A stretch of 64,000 nucleotides of DNA from Ignavibacteria bacterium RBG_16_34_14 (GCA_001802865.1 MHAF01000098.1:35245-99244), one strand, 5' to 3'; shown: positions 52,614-63,181, numbered from the stretch's first letter. Notes: generated from the letters alone by a model not told the origin. Numbers and translations: made by a program.

Positions 52614-55600
52614 CTATTTTAAAATTAAATAATATTTATTTGCGTGATCAATTTTAGGTTGTGTAAATATTCCTGATTTTTTTTGAACTGCTTCGAGAAT
52701 ATTTATAAGTGTGTTGGTTACTTTTAGTTTAATGTTATTTTTTCCTGGGTTAATCAAATTAGTAACATCAATCCTATACGGATTCCACGGAACAACAACT
52801 TCATCACTGTTATTTATGATTACCTCAAGAACATCTTCACCGCAATCAACATTTAAGTAAAGTTTTCCATCAAGATATTGTTCCTTTATATCAACTTCTG
52901 TTTCATAAACTCCGGTCCCGGAATAAAAAGGGTAGCCTTGTTTTGTCCAGTCACCTATTTGAATCGAAGTTTTTTTCTCAACTATTTTATATTCGTTCCC
53001 ATTTTTTTCTAAAGCAAAATTGCCTATAATTTTTAGAAGATCCAGAATTCCATCTGTTCTCCTGTTTGCAACCAGTTTAATTGCAACAACATTTCTTCCT
53101 TTTTTACTATAATCTCTGATGTTGATATCCTTGATCTCCGCATCAAGCTTGCTTCTATTCCCTTTATCTTTTATTTCATTTTCATTAATATATAAAAGAT
53201 ATTCACTTCCGCTAAAACCATCCACAAGAAGATTCAGTTTTGAAGGTAAAGTTTCAATTTCAAAAAAAGTGCGGTACCATAAAGTTACAGGATAAACTTC
53301 TTCATCCCTTTCCTGTGGAAGCTGCATTTCCCAAGCACCATTAGTAACACTTAGCCAATTCTTATCATCAAAATCAGTTTTGTAAAATTCTGAATCATTT
53401 TCTGTGTCTGCTAATTTCATTTTCCAATTAGATAAACAAAGAACATTATCATCCTCAATGTTAAATGAAAATGATTTATTCAGGATTATTGGCTTTAATG
53501 ATTTTTTATTTTTTTCTTTAAGTGTTTTTATTCCATTCTTTGTTTTTATTTTAGCAAAAATATTCTCATCAGTGTTTATAGAATATCCAGTCAAGGTTTT
53601 ATCATCAAAACTTTCCACCTGAAGGTTAGTTTCCGTTATAAAAACTTCATCTATTTTATTTCCGATTATTACTATGTGAGATTCCGTTGGAGGAAAATTA
53701 AGTTCTATTGAAAGTCTGTTGTTTTTTATATTATAAACTTTGATGGGTTCTATCATCCCAGTATTTACATTCCATAGTTCAGGTTTCCCAATTTTCTCAA
53801 AAGTAATTTCAACTTTACCTTTATCTTCCTGCATTATATTTGCAAAAAAGTAAAGATCAAAATTATCTTTTACCCTGTGCAGATAAAAAACATCTTCATT
53901 GTTAATTGTAACATCGGGAGTAATGCACTTTTCGAGAATTTTTTTCAGCTCGTTCTTTTTATTTTCACGGTGCAAACCTTTGCCTTTAATTACATAAACA
54001 TCACCTCGTGAATTTTTATGTTCAATTCCGAATTTAGCTCCGTTAGAAAAATTATGAAGTAGTTTTTCAGGACTGATCCCGAAAAGTTTTTCAATCTTTT
54101 TAACTGAATCTTTTTCCGATTTAAGTCGGGATCCCTCGGGTTTTTCAAAATCTAAAAACTCAACCGGCAGCAAAGTATCGGCAATCAGTTTTCCACCGCT
54201 ATTAATAAATTTCTTAATTACATCAAAAGCATTTTTCTGTAAATGAGTTATTGGCGGAAGAATTAAAACTGAATATTCTTCATCCCTTATTTTTATTTTA
54301 CCTTTTTCAACAACAGCTTCACTTAATATATCTTCATCAACATAATCATGATCAAAATGAAGTTTAAGAAGAATATGTGTCAAATAATTAAAATCAGACT
54401 CAGTTACATTTCCTATCTCGTTCCTGGATTGAGGGGTGAAGTTTGTCCAGATACTATTAATAGGATACAACATAAGAACTTTAGCAACATGCTTTCCACA
54501 GGAAAGAATATGACTTAGTCTCGCCATATATTCGGTAAAGAAATTATAATATTTCCACCACGTATGATGATAAAATTGAGATGGAGGCCAATCGCGTTTG
54601 CGTTCGCCTTCAATTGAATAATGATACCCATGGTTATTAAATATTGTAACACCTAAAGCATATTCCCAGTTAGCAATCCATTTCATTCTTTCAAGAGTGC
54701 AATCCCAGTATGTTCCTCCCATTGATTCACAAAGCAACCTTTTGCTTCCAAAATGATGAGCAGCAGAGCTTGCAAGCTTTAAAGCAACATCCTGATCAGG
54801 AGATTCATCTGTTCCTATTTTCGGATAAAGATGATCAACTCCTGTTATATGCAGGTGCTTTAAATGTTTGAATATATTTCCTTCACAACGAGAATGGAAT
54901 CTCAGCCATTCTTCACCTAACAAATGGCCAGTAAATAAGACACCGTTTTTTTCACACCATTCCCTAATCTGTTTGTAATAAGAATCTGAATATTGTTCGG
55001 TTAGAGTCCTCCAGAAATCAAAACGGATCTTCGCAGTTATTTTTCCCATTGAGGCATAAAGTGCCGGAAGGTATGTTTTAAGATCATATCCTCTTCGTTT
55101 CCTAAAAATTTTGAACATTTGCGAAGACCAGGGGATAACAAGATTATCAAGTCCTACATGATAATAATGCATTGCAGGTTCATCTGTAAAAAATCCGGGA
55201 ACAATTTTACCAAAATCTTTACCAACAGCATTCTTGTATTTATCATGTGTAAATTCAAGAAATTTTTTTGTTGATTCAGGATTGAGAGCATCAATGTAGT
55301 AATCAATTTCTTTTTCAAGGAAGTAGAGCAAACGCCAGTTTCCTTCCGGAGCTTCCCAGGGAATTACTGCATTAAAAGAAAGGTTGGGTGTAAGGTTAAT
55401 TAAATTTTTAATTCCTGTTTTATATTCTTCATCTGTGCAGGCAAAAGCAGCAATAGGTTTAGAATTTCCCGTGTTAACATAACGATCATCAGTAGCTTCA
55501 AGAAAAGTGAAAAGAGGACCTTCAACCATTAAAGGAACGAGTTCAAGATATTTTTGTTTTAGATGAGGAAATTTTTTCGGCACTTGCCTTTCAGCAGTTC

Positions 55601-55907
55601 CGCTTGGCCAATTCATTTCATCATAAACCCAGACATCAATTCCTATTTCTTTTGCCTTTTCAACCGCAAACTTTGTTCTTTCAAACCACGTATCTGAGAG
55701 ATAACCGATTTTTTCCCCAAACCTTCCATGAATAAAAAATCCCGGAATGTTTTTGCTTTTATATTCTCTCATTTGCCATTCCATTTCTTTTTCATCCATC
55801 TCACCATTCCAGAACCAGAAAGGAAGAATGCCCATTTCTTTTGGAGGATTTTTAAAATTTTCTTTCGTTAAAGTTTCGCCATTAATAAATTTTTCAGAAA
55901 AAGCCAT
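52614..55907 (-). CDS. Large glycoside hydrolase, GH106/alpha-L-rhamnosidase-like
   Basis: The 1097-residue protein has no obvious signal peptide. It begins with the segment LPFWFWNGEMDEKEMEWQM and IPGFFIHGRFG, followed by WVYDEMNWPSG, typical of very large GH106-related glycosidases. The middle has a glutamine-amidotransferase-like Rossmann domain (YSVLILPPI, GGKLIADTLLPVEF) as in several barrel enzymes. The C-terminal part resembles GH2-type sugar-binding domains (WYRTFFEIE, LLYINENE, GTGVYETEVDI). The ribosome-binding site AAAGGAA precedes ATG 55907. It is the first gene of its run. Rhamnosidase activity is an educated guess; the family has many uncharacterised members. Confidence 0.65.
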   Translation of the reverse strand: MAFSEKFINGETLTKENFKNPPKEMGILPFWFWNGEMDEKEMEWQMREYKSKNIPGFFIHGRFGEKIGYLSDTWFERTKFAVEKAKEIGIDVWVYDEMNWPSGTAERQVPKKFPHLKQKYLELVPLMVEGPLFTFLEATDDRYVNTGNSKPIAAFACTDEEYKTGIKNLINLTPNLSFNAVIPWEAPEGNWRLLYFLEKEIDYYIDALNPESTKKFLEFTHDKYKNAVGKDFGKIVPGFFTDEPAMHYYHVGLDNLVIPWSSQMFKIFRKRRGYDLKTYLPALYASMGKITAKIRFDFWRTLTEQYSDSYYKQIREWCEKNGVLFTGHLLGEEWLRFHSRCEGNIFKHLKHLHITGVDHLYPKIGTDESPDQDVALKLASSAAHHFGSKRLLCESMGGTYWDCTLERMKWIANWEYALGVTIFNNHGYHYSIEGERKRDWPPSQFYHHTWWKYYNFFTEYMARLSHILSCGKHVAKVLMLYPINSIWTNFTPQSRNEIGNVTESDFNYLTHILLKLHFDHDYVDEDILSEAVVEKGKIKIRDEEYSVLILPPITHLQKNAFDVIKKFINSGGKLIADTLLPVEFLDFEKPEGSRLKSEKDSVKKIEKLFGISPEKLLHNFSNGAKFGIEHKNSRGDVYVIKGKGLHRENKKNELKKILEKCITPDVTINNEDVFYLHRVKDNFDLYFFANIMQEDKGKVEITFEKIGKPELWNVNTGMIEPIKVYNIKNNRLSIELNFPPTESHIVIIGNKIDEVFITETNLQVESFDDKTLTGYSINTDENIFAKIKTKNGIKTLKEKNKKSLKPIILNKSFSFNIEDDNVLCLSNWKMKLADTENDSEFYKTDFDDKNWLSVTNGAWEMQLPQERDEEVYPVTLWYRTFFEIETLPSKLNLLVDGFSGSEYLLYINENEIKDKGNRSKLDAEIKDINIRDYSKKGRNVVAIKLVANRRTDGILDLLKIIGNFALEKNGNEYKIVEKKTSIQIGDWTKQGYPFYSGTGVYETEVDIKEQYLDGKLYLNVDCGEDVLEVIINNSDEVVVPWNPYRIDVTNLINPGKNNIKLKVTNTLINILEAVQKKSGIFTQPKIDHANKYYLILK

Positions 55908-56015
55908 TCAAATTCCTTTAGATAAAAATTAGTTTTGTTAATCGTAAATCATTTTAAATTAAATAAGGTTCAAAAGAAGGAATTAAAATCAATAGAAAAT
56001 CTTAAAATACCCCCG

Positions 56016-56996
56016 TTAAAAACTTAACAAAACCGTAAAACGATGAGGTGACTGAAGAAAATTATAACTAACATAGGCATAGTCAAATTGTATTTTGAAA
56101 TTGCTAATTTCATAATTTACTCCGGCACCAAAACTTAAGTTACCTTCTTCATAATTAAATTTGTATCCGCCGCGTAAAAAAAACATTTTATAAAATTGGT
56201 ATTCCATACCCAAATGAAGTCTCTCTTTATAATCATTAGTATGAATAGCATCTGCATTAAGAGTAACAACATGTTGATCAGGATTACCGCCCAAAAATAA
56301 TTCTTCACTACCTAATAAATCAATTGAAACACCAATTCTGTAAACAAGCGGAATTTCATATGTTTGCTGCTCTTCCTCTTTAGTTTCAAGAAATCTTGCC
56401 TGTGTTGAAAAATTCTGAGCACTCATTCCAAGACGGATACCTCTCCAGCCTGTATTATAAAAACTTCCTACATCGAAACCCCATAAAGAAGAAGAGTAGA
56501 TATAAAGCTCCTCTCTCATATATTTTACATTAATACCAATAGAAAGCTTATCAGTGAATTTTCTTGCTATACCCAAACCAAAAGCCAGATCGCTACCTGA
56601 AAAAAAGTTCCCTGTTCTCGTATCTGTACTACCTGAAACACTCGTAACTCCTGCTTCAGGTATATTACCATAATCCAAAGAAACTGCATTGACTGTAAAT
56701 GTGGCGATTCCTTCCAAATTAAAAGCTGCTACCCCCGATAGTACTTTAAGATCAGCAATCCAGCTATTATAGTTGAAAGATGCTTCAGCACCATTTATTC
56801 CTGTTACCGCAGCCGGATTCCAGAAGATAGAATTAACATCCTGAACACTTGCAATAGACGCTTCACCTAAGGCAACCTGTCTTGCACCATTTCCAATTTT
56901 AAGAAATTGAAAAGCAGTTCGCCCGGCTTTATTAAATTGAGCAAATGAAGTTTGTGTGATTATTAAAACAAGAATAACTATTAATATTTTTTTCAT
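56016..56996 (-). CDS. PorV/PorQ-like outer-membrane beta-barrel protein
   Basis: The 326-residue protein has a signal peptide ending near SFAQ (residue 20) and then GRTAFQFLKIGNGARQVALGEA, the characteristic opening of PorV/PorQ-type proteins linked to type IX secretion. SVQDVNSIFWNPAAV and alternating hydrophobic strands continue to the C terminus, which ends in an aromatic (LLSF). It follows the 739-residue secreted protein gene by 21 bases. PorV shuttles type IX substrates to the attachment machinery. This copy may serve its neighbour rather than the whole system. Confidence 0.82.
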   Translation of the reverse strand: MKKILIVILVLIITQTSFAQFNKAGRTAFQFLKIGNGARQVALGEASIASVQDVNSIFWNPAAVTGINGAEASFNYNSWIADLKVLSGVAAFNLEGIATFTVNAVSLDYGNIPEAGVTSVSGSTDTRTGNFFSGSDLAFGLGIARKFTDKLSIGINVKYMREELYIYSSSLWGFDVGSFYNTGWRGIRLGMSAQNFSTQARFLETKEEEQQTYEIPLVYRIGVSIDLLGSEELFLGGNPDQHVVTLNADAIHTNDYKERLHLGMEYQFYKMFFLRGGYKFNYEEGNLSFGAGVNYEISNFKIQFDYAYVSYNFLQSPHRFTVLLSF

Positions 56997-57017
56997 TTTA
57001 TCCTCCGTTTTTTCTTA

Positions 57018-59237
57018 TTAACGGATAATCATTAATTTACCTTGAGTTCTGGAACCAATAGTACCTTCAGTTTCAGATTCAATCACATATACATATAAAC
57101 CTGGAGCCACAAGAAGACCGGAATCTGATCTTTGATCCCAATCAATACTCCCTGCAAGATTTCCCAACTCATCAGGTCCATGTCTTAAAGATCTAACCAG
57201 GTCACCTGATACACTATAGATATTAATTTTAGCTCTCTCAGGAAGATTTCTGAATTCTATTTTATTTGAGTTGGGAAAACTATGTGAAGGATCACCATCG
57301 ATAAAAGGATTAGGTGCGACAAATACATCCCAACCGTTATCAATTTCCACAGGACCAGGTCTTGCAGTTATTAATGCAGTCCTGTTATGATCTCCACTAG
57401 CTAATTCTCCAAGACCGGGAACCTGAGTGCCATTTGCTGAAACCCATTCATTCAAAGGGGTAAAATATGATTGAACATAATAAGAATATTCGAACCCGAA
57501 TTGTATAGTTTTATCAAAATATTCATATCGTTCTGTTTCAGTATTCCAGTAGGAACCGAAGTCAGCTCTTGGAATATCTGCAATTAAATCCCAGATACCT
57601 CGCTTATCATTGCCTCTGTAAATTCTATAACCGCTTAAATCAGTTAATCCGTTATAAAATATGCTTCCGGAACCATCAACAAATTGAATTCCTTCAGCAT
57701 TATTTTCCCATCTTACTGCAATAATCGCTGTATCAGAACCAAAAGATTCATTAGTGGCTTTACAAAATGGTGCAGGTGGGGAATCAGGTACATCAGGCAT
57801 TCCGGTTCCATCTACTCTCATTCCCCATTTTATAGCATTTCGGACTGCTTCAACATTTCTTCTTATATCCACTGCTACACTATCATTCTGATAATCTTCA
57901 GTAAAATTCTTAAGATAATGATTAGGATCTCCGCGAAGAACTTCATGAAGATCAAGTGTTCCGGCGACTTCGGCTACAACTAATCTTACTGAATCTCCGG
58001 GAGCTAAAGAATAAGGACCGAATGAACCTGTATACCAGCAATACAATCTACCATTGGTTGAAGGTAATTTATTATGTCTGGCAAAATCATACAACTGGGA
58101 CTCTTTATATGTTGCCAATCCAAACCCCTGGAAGTCAACAGTTTTCCCCTGGAATTTATCCAGCTCATCGGAATATATATTGAAAAAAGTTGGATCTGCA
58201 TCAAAAGGATCTGCAGTACTTCCTTGAGCTGGCGTTCTATATAAATACACAAAACCAAAAGCAGCAGGGTCCTGCAGTTCAGGGGGAGAACCGGGAACTT
58301 TTCTTAAAAGATTTTCCCAATTATTTCTTATACCATATTGATCCCATGGAACAGGTTCTCTTCCTCCATTATAATCTCTGCTGTAATAAAGCAATCCTCT
58401 TCCGTCACCAGGAATTATCTCTTCAATATTATAATAATCTGTATAACCACTCCCGGGATGCCATCCAAAGGCTCCTGCAGGTACAGCTGAATCTAAAAAT
58501 TTTTCATTATAATGAAAATTGATTACTCCCTTTGTTGAAATCTGTATACCACTGTGGAAAACCAACCATACTTCATTAAGCGTTTGCTGATAATTCTTGA
58601 TTTGCCCGATTGACTCTATAGCAATATCGCCGGTATTAACAAAAAGATAATCGTAAATAATAAAATCATCATAGCCCGGGTAACTCCATGCCATTGAACG
58701 CTGTTTGACTGTAATTCCTGTAGAGGTTGCAAATTCAACGTAATTCATTTCTTCTGGAAGTAGCGGATTAAATCCGGGGTTTTCTGAGAAGTTTTCAGTT
58801 TTTACAAATGGCATTATCTCTGAAGTTACAACGCCGTAATCCTCAGTAGCTGGTGTTGCTAAAGAAGAATGATACAACAAAAAATTTTTCATTGCTGGAG
58901 TATAAGCAGGCGGAACAAACGTTACAGCATCCTTGGCAATTATCCAGGGTCCGCTTCGGAAATTATGAAAATTTGCATCAGTGGGTGGATCAAAACCATT
59001 TGCTATTAATTCATCATTTGGAAAACTGTACCCTGAAAACCCAGGATAAAAACCAATGCCGGTAACTTGGGTATAGTCCCAGGCACCGGGATCACCTATA
59101 AAACCAAAATTATAAAGTGTTTCCCAAAGTTTACCCCGAGTATGGGTTGTAGAATTTTGCTGAGAGAATATAAAAGTGGAAGCTGTTAACAGTAAAATTA
59201 TTAAATACCAAAAACTTTGTTGTTTAAGTTTAATCAT
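57018..59237 (-). CDS. Large secreted protein with type IX-like C-terminal domain
   Basis: The 739-residue protein has a signal peptide ending near FSQQ at residue 26. The central 500 residues have many Tyr, Trp, Pro and Gly and no catalytic motif I recognise; a fibronectin-like segment is present around residues 510-610. The last ~95 residues (VAPNPFIDGDPSHSFPNSNK then KINIYSVSGDLVRSL and GLYVYVIESE) form a FlgD-like or type IX sorting domain. It lies between a TonB receptor and a PorV-like protein, suggesting a three-gene envelope module. Its role is unknown. Confidence 0.72.
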   Translation of the reverse strand: MIKLKQQSFWYLIILLLTASTFIFSQQNSTTHTRGKLWETLYNFGFIGDPGAWDYTQVTGIGFYPGFSGYSFPNDELIANGFDPPTDANFHNFRSGPWIIAKDAVTFVPPAYTPAMKNFLLYHSSLATPATEDYGVVTSEIMPFVKTENFSENPGFNPLLPEEMNYVEFATSTGITVKQRSMAWSYPGYDDFIIYDYLFVNTGDIAIESIGQIKNYQQTLNEVWLVFHSGIQISTKGVINFHYNEKFLDSAVPAGAFGWHPGSGYTDYYNIEEIIPGDGRGLLYYSRDYNGGREPVPWDQYGIRNNWENLLRKVPGSPPELQDPAAFGFVYLYRTPAQGSTADPFDADPTFFNIYSDELDKFQGKTVDFQGFGLATYKESQLYDFARHNKLPSTNGRLYCWYTGSFGPYSLAPGDSVRLVVAEVAGTLDLHEVLRGDPNHYLKNFTEDYQNDSVAVDIRRNVEAVRNAIKWGMRVDGTGMPDVPDSPPAPFCKATNESFGSDTAIIAVRWENNAEGIQFVDGSGSIFYNGLTDLSGYRIYRGNDKRGIWDLIADIPRADFGSYWNTETERYEYFDKTIQFGFEYSYYVQSYFTPLNEWVSANGTQVPGLGELASGDHNRTALITARPGPVEIDNGWDVFVAPNPFIDGDPSHSFPNSNKIEFRNLPERAKINIYSVSGDLVRSLRHGPDELGNLAGSIDWDQRSDSGLLVAPGLYVYVIESETEGTIGSRTQGKLMIIR

Positions 59238-59255
59238 TTTAAACTCACTATATAT

Positions 59256-62102
59256 TTAGTAGCTGAATGAAATACCAAAAATTATTTGACGAGGAAGATT
59301 ATTATAGTTCAACTGGTCGGGAAACGGTGCTCCATCATTTTGTTTTTCCGGAAAATCTTCAAAATGTGAGTTAATAAATTTAACTCTGTCTTCAGGCGAA
59401 GCCGTTTCAACAATATCGAGATTTGTCCATTTGTAATTAAATACATTCCGAATTTCCACAAATAAAGAAGGACGTATAAAACCCAGATTAATTTCTTTCC
59501 TTATCCTAATATCTGCATTTTTATCTGAAGTTCTTATAAATGATCTCCCTGCTTCAGAAAAATTATCACTGCTTATATTTTCATTAGGATAATAAATCTG
59601 ATAATCTATGGCAAACTCCACATTTGATAAAATCCCATAAAGAAAATTAAGATCGGAAGGAGTAGAAAGTGTCAATCCGAATTTTAATCGTGGCCTGTCA
59701 TAAACAATGGCATCACCTGTTACTAACACATCCTGATTGCTACCGGAACCTAAACGTGGATCATTTATAACAGGAGAATCACCGGACCGGCCATCAATTC
59801 CTGTTGTATATGTGTAATTAAGATAACCACCCCAGTAATTTGATAATGGTTTTCTTATTGAAATTTCTATTCCTTTGGAATCACTATAATCTCCATTTCC
59901 AGAAGTTCGATAATTACCACCTAATGCTCTCACTCTGATTGTTCTAACAGTTCGGGTTATATCTTTATAAAATGCAGTAACATCTGCAACTAATCCTCCA
60001 ATATTGTGTTCAATACCTAATTCATAAGCTACGGTTTTTCTGGGTTTAAGATCTCTGTTACCAAGCCCGTAAGGAATAGAAAAACCAACCAGGGGATTAG
60101 TTACATAAGTATTTAAGATACCAGTAACTTCCAAACCTTCACCGTAATCACCAAAATTTGCTCTTTGGAAAAAATGACCATAAGAGAAATGGAGAACGGT
60201 ATTTTCAGAAATAGGATGGGAGACTCCTAATCTTGGAGAAAGCAGTCCGAATGTAGATGTAGGTTCAGTTTTTGGATTCGGCTGTTCACCTGGTTCTAAG
60301 TCTAAAATTCCTAAAGGATCAAAAATATCCAGATATTTTTTATCATTAGGATTATAGAAATCATAACGAAAACCTGCATTAATTATTAATCCCTCAAATT
60401 CTAATTTAGTTTGGAGGTAAACATTACCCTCATAAGGATGATATGTTTCTCTCTCTATAGCTTCAAAAGATTTTGTTTCCTGGAAGCGATCAAGAATATA
60501 ATAAGAGAAATCGCCGCCGCCTTTAATTTGGAAACTATTATTCAACTGACTGGTAATATCACCGGAAAGAGTAAATTCAGAATTTTCATCTTTACCTCTA
60601 TAGTAATAACCATCGGCGTGCAGCCCGATTATATTTGAATAACCACCGGGTATAGGATTCTCAAATTCATCAACTGCACGAAGATTGTCGTTAATGGGTC
60701 CACCAGTTTCCCAACCATCCTCATCACCAGGGAATGTTGATTGACTTTGATATCTGAAATTTCTGCTTAACTGTAATACATAAAATGTATTTTGTTCAAG
60801 AACATGGGTAAACTGCAAAATCTGCCCATCATTTTTGGCTTTTGGATAACCGTAAAAATCATGAAAAGAATATTTGCTTGAAAGCCCGTATGCAGAAACA
60901 AATTCAGAGTTAAAATATTCCATTCCTATATTTGTATTTGCTTCACTATAAAAACCAGACAGCATAAACTTCATTTGAGGATTCAACTTGTAAGTAATTT
61001 TTGCAGTTCCATCGGCCCAGGTTCCTCTGTCCCTAAAACTGTTTCCAGTAACAGGTGGTACATTCCGATATTTACCTGTTACAAAGAAATTCAAATCTTC
61101 AAAACCCAACGGGCCCCCTAAAGCAATTTCTGTCTGATATCCGCTTTCATCAGTATAATTTGTAAGTGGCTGATGTGTATTTAAATAGTGTTGATATGCC
61201 TGTTCAGGAGTATGAATACTGTAAGGACTATTTCCCGGAGTTCCATTCGGATCCACCCATTGGTCAGGATTATCAATCCACCATTGGAGATGACGTGCAT
61301 GTGTATTTTCCCAATACCGTGTTGCTGAATAGTCATATAATGCAGTTCCCCAATGTGGTTTATAAGCAGGTATATATCTCATTTCTGCATAACCAGAAAA
61401 ATTACCTGAACCCTCTTTGGTTATAATATTAAAAACTCCTGATTGTGCCTGACCATATTCAGCATTAAAAGCTCCTGTGATAATTTCAAGCTCCTGGATA
61501 GATGAAAGATTAATATTTGTGTATGGCTGATAATTCAAAGGATTGCTTGCACGAATGCCATCTATTAAAAAAGCAACCTGATCAAGAGATCCCCTTCTTA
61601 CAGTAAGCTGACCTTGTGCGTCAGCATCTATACCTGGTAATGTTTTCAAGACATCGTTTAGCTGAGTAGTTGGTCTTACAGAAATTTCTTCAGATGAAAC
61701 ATAATGCCGTGTAGAAGTCTGATCTTTTTCTATAAGAGGTCGTTCTGAGGTAACAACTATTGATTCATCAAGTTCATAAACTGTTTCTTCCATTTCAAAA
61801 TCAATTTCGGTAGTATGGTTTATGCTTACATTAACATTAGTTTTGGTTATAGTTTTATAACCGATAGTTGAAGCTCTGAGTTCATAAGTTCTGGGAGGTA
61901 TGTTCAAAATAAAATATTTTCCATTAAAATCTGTTGCAGCACCCATATCGGTTCCCATTAAAATGATATTCACTCCCGGCATAAGTTCACCTGTTGATTC
62001 CTCTACTACTCTTCCGGAAATTTTTCCTCCCTGGGCAAACATAAATTGTGAGCACAAAACTGTAAAAATGAAAAGGGTAAATAATTTTATAAAAATTCTC
62101 AT
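59256..62102 (-). CDS. TonB-dependent outer-membrane receptor, intact
   Basis: I place the start at ATG 62102 (MRIFIKLFTLF), preceded by AAAGG; the longer frame from 62159 adds a non-signal stretch. The protein of about 948 residues has a signal peptide ending near FAQ, a carboxypeptidase-regulatory-like domain (GRVVEESTGELMPGVNIIL), a plug with LKTLPGIDADAQGQL and RGSLDQVAFLIDG, and a long barrel ending in GISFSY. It imports an unknown large ligand using TonB energy. It is adjacent to the secreted 739-residue protein and the PorV-like protein, and no SusD partner is present. Unlike the receptor at 10.7-14.0 kb it is unbroken. Confidence 0.9.
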   Translation of the reverse strand: MRIFIKLFTLFIFTVLCSQFMFAQGGKISGRVVEESTGELMPGVNIILMGTDMGAATDFNGKYFILNIPPRTYELRASTIGYKTITKTNVNVSINHTTEIDFEMEETVYELDESIVVTSERPLIEKDQTSTRHYVSSEEISVRPTTQLNDVLKTLPGIDADAQGQLTVRRGSLDQVAFLIDGIRASNPLNYQPYTNINLSSIQELEIITGAFNAEYGQAQSGVFNIITKEGSGNFSGYAEMRYIPAYKPHWGTALYDYSATRYWENTHARHLQWWIDNPDQWVDPNGTPGNSPYSIHTPEQAYQHYLNTHQPLTNYTDESGYQTEIALGGPLGFEDLNFFVTGKYRNVPPVTGNSFRDRGTWADGTAKITYKLNPQMKFMLSGFYSEANTNIGMEYFNSEFVSAYGLSSKYSFHDFYGYPKAKNDGQILQFTHVLEQNTFYVLQLSRNFRYQSQSTFPGDEDGWETGGPINDNLRAVDEFENPIPGGYSNIIGLHADGYYYRGKDENSEFTLSGDITSQLNNSFQIKGGGDFSYYILDRFQETKSFEAIERETYHPYEGNVYLQTKLEFEGLIINAGFRYDFYNPNDKKYLDIFDPLGILDLEPGEQPNPKTEPTSTFGLLSPRLGVSHPISENTVLHFSYGHFFQRANFGDYGEGLEVTGILNTYVTNPLVGFSIPYGLGNRDLKPRKTVAYELGIEHNIGGLVADVTAFYKDITRTVRTIRVRALGGNYRTSGNGDYSDSKGIEISIRKPLSNYWGGYLNYTYTTGIDGRSGDSPVINDPRLGSGSNQDVLVTGDAIVYDRPRLKFGLTLSTPSDLNFLYGILSNVEFAIDYQIYYPNENISSDNFSEAGRSFIRTSDKNADIRIRKEINLGFIRPSLFVEIRNVFNYKWTNLDIVETASPEDRVKFINSHFEDFPEKQNDGAPFPDQLNYNNLPRQIIFGISFSY

Positions 62103-62227
62103 AATTTTACCTTTAAGTTCAAATGCAAGTTCACGTTCAAGAATATGCAATCCATGCATCCATGCAGTTTGCTTTTTCAGTATAATAAATTCTCAATTAT
62201 CGCATCGCCAGTTATAATCAAAATTTA

Positions 62228-63181
62228 TTAATTCATAACAATAACTGATTTTATAAAACCTTTTGGTTTTTCTTTAGCAGCCTTAAAAGCATTTTCAATT
62301 TCTTCTAAATTAAATTTGTGTGTAATAAGAGGCTGCAAATTTATTTTTCCAGAATTCAACATTTCCATTCCTATTCTTGTTCCGTTAAGGATTGTATGTA
62401 AATCCCTGAAATGTGAATTGATAATATCAAATGCCATCCAGTTCCAATATCCAAAATCGTTTATTTTCCTGGAACCGGGATGAAAACCAAATATCACTAA
62501 CTTCCCTTCCATCCTGCATAAATCAGCTGCAAGGTTTAAAGTTGCCTCATTGCCGCCTACTTCAAAACTTACATCAACACCTTTCCCATTTGTTAAATCT
62601 TTAATTACTTCTTTGGAATTTTCTGTTGAAGGATTAATTGTAAAATCAGCACCAAGTTTTTTTGCAAGCTCAAGAATTTCTTCCCTGGTATCTATTGCTG
62701 CGATAAATTTTGGTCCTCTTAATTTTAATTGCTGCAAAAGAATAAGACCCATAAATCCTGTCCCGACTAAAGCAATAGTATCATTTAATTGAATATCTGA
62801 TTTTATAATTCCATTAGTTGTACAGGCTATAGGTTCAGCCATTGCTTCGGTAAAAGAAATTTTATCCGAAATTTTGAAGAGCCTGTCTGATTTGACGACA
62901 ACTTTTTCTGCATAACCTTTTCCATCTGTCCAGACTGCTACACGGTCACCGGGTTTAAAATCTTTTACATCCCTTCCAGTTTCAACAACTTCGCCGGCAA
63001 CCTCATGCCCAATATACCGTGGATATTCAAGACCCTCCTGTTTTTTATCCCATTGGTGAATTTCAGAATGGCAAACACCACAGGTTTTTACTTTTAGTAA
63101 AACTTCATTATTACCTAATGATGGAATATTTATATTTTCAATTCTCCAATCGTGAGGTCCATACAAAACTGCACACCTCAT
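62228..63181 (-). CDS. Zinc-dependent medium-chain alcohol/polyol dehydrogenase
   Basis: The start at ATG 63181 is favoured because AAAGGGAG lies six bases upstream and overlaps the alternative ATG at 63187. The protein of 317 residues has the catalytic-zinc segment TCGVCHSEIHQW and GHEVAGEVVETG, the NAD loop VALVGTGFMGL, and lacks the four structural-zinc cysteines after GDRVAVWTDGKGY. Family members oxidise sugar alcohols or alcohols. The gene stands 41 bases before the TonB receptor operon start region and 55 bases after the truncated secreted protein gene. Substrate unknown; a polyol or aldose would fit the locus. Confidence 0.85.
   Translation of the reverse strand: MRCAVLYGPHDWRIENINIPSLGNNEVLLKVKTCGVCHSEIHQWDKKQEGLEYPRYIGHEVAGEVVETGRDVKDFKPGDRVAVWTDGKGYAEKVVVKSDRLFKISDKISFTEAMAEPIACTTNGIIKSDIQLNDTIALVGTGFMGLILLQQLKLRGPKFIAAIDTREEILELAKKLGADFTINPSTENSKEVIKDLTNGKGVDVSFEVGGNEATLNLAADLCRMEGKLVIFGFHPGSRKINDFGYWNWMAFDIINSHFRDLHTILNGTRIGMEMLNSGKINLQPLITHKFNLEEIENAFKAAKEKPKGFIKSVIVMN

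Noticed and set aside
62130-62165. Direct repeat of ATGCATGG before the TonB receptor start
   Set aside because: Only two short overlapping copies, no symmetry suited to a regulator, and it lies inside a spurious upstream extension of the receptor frame.
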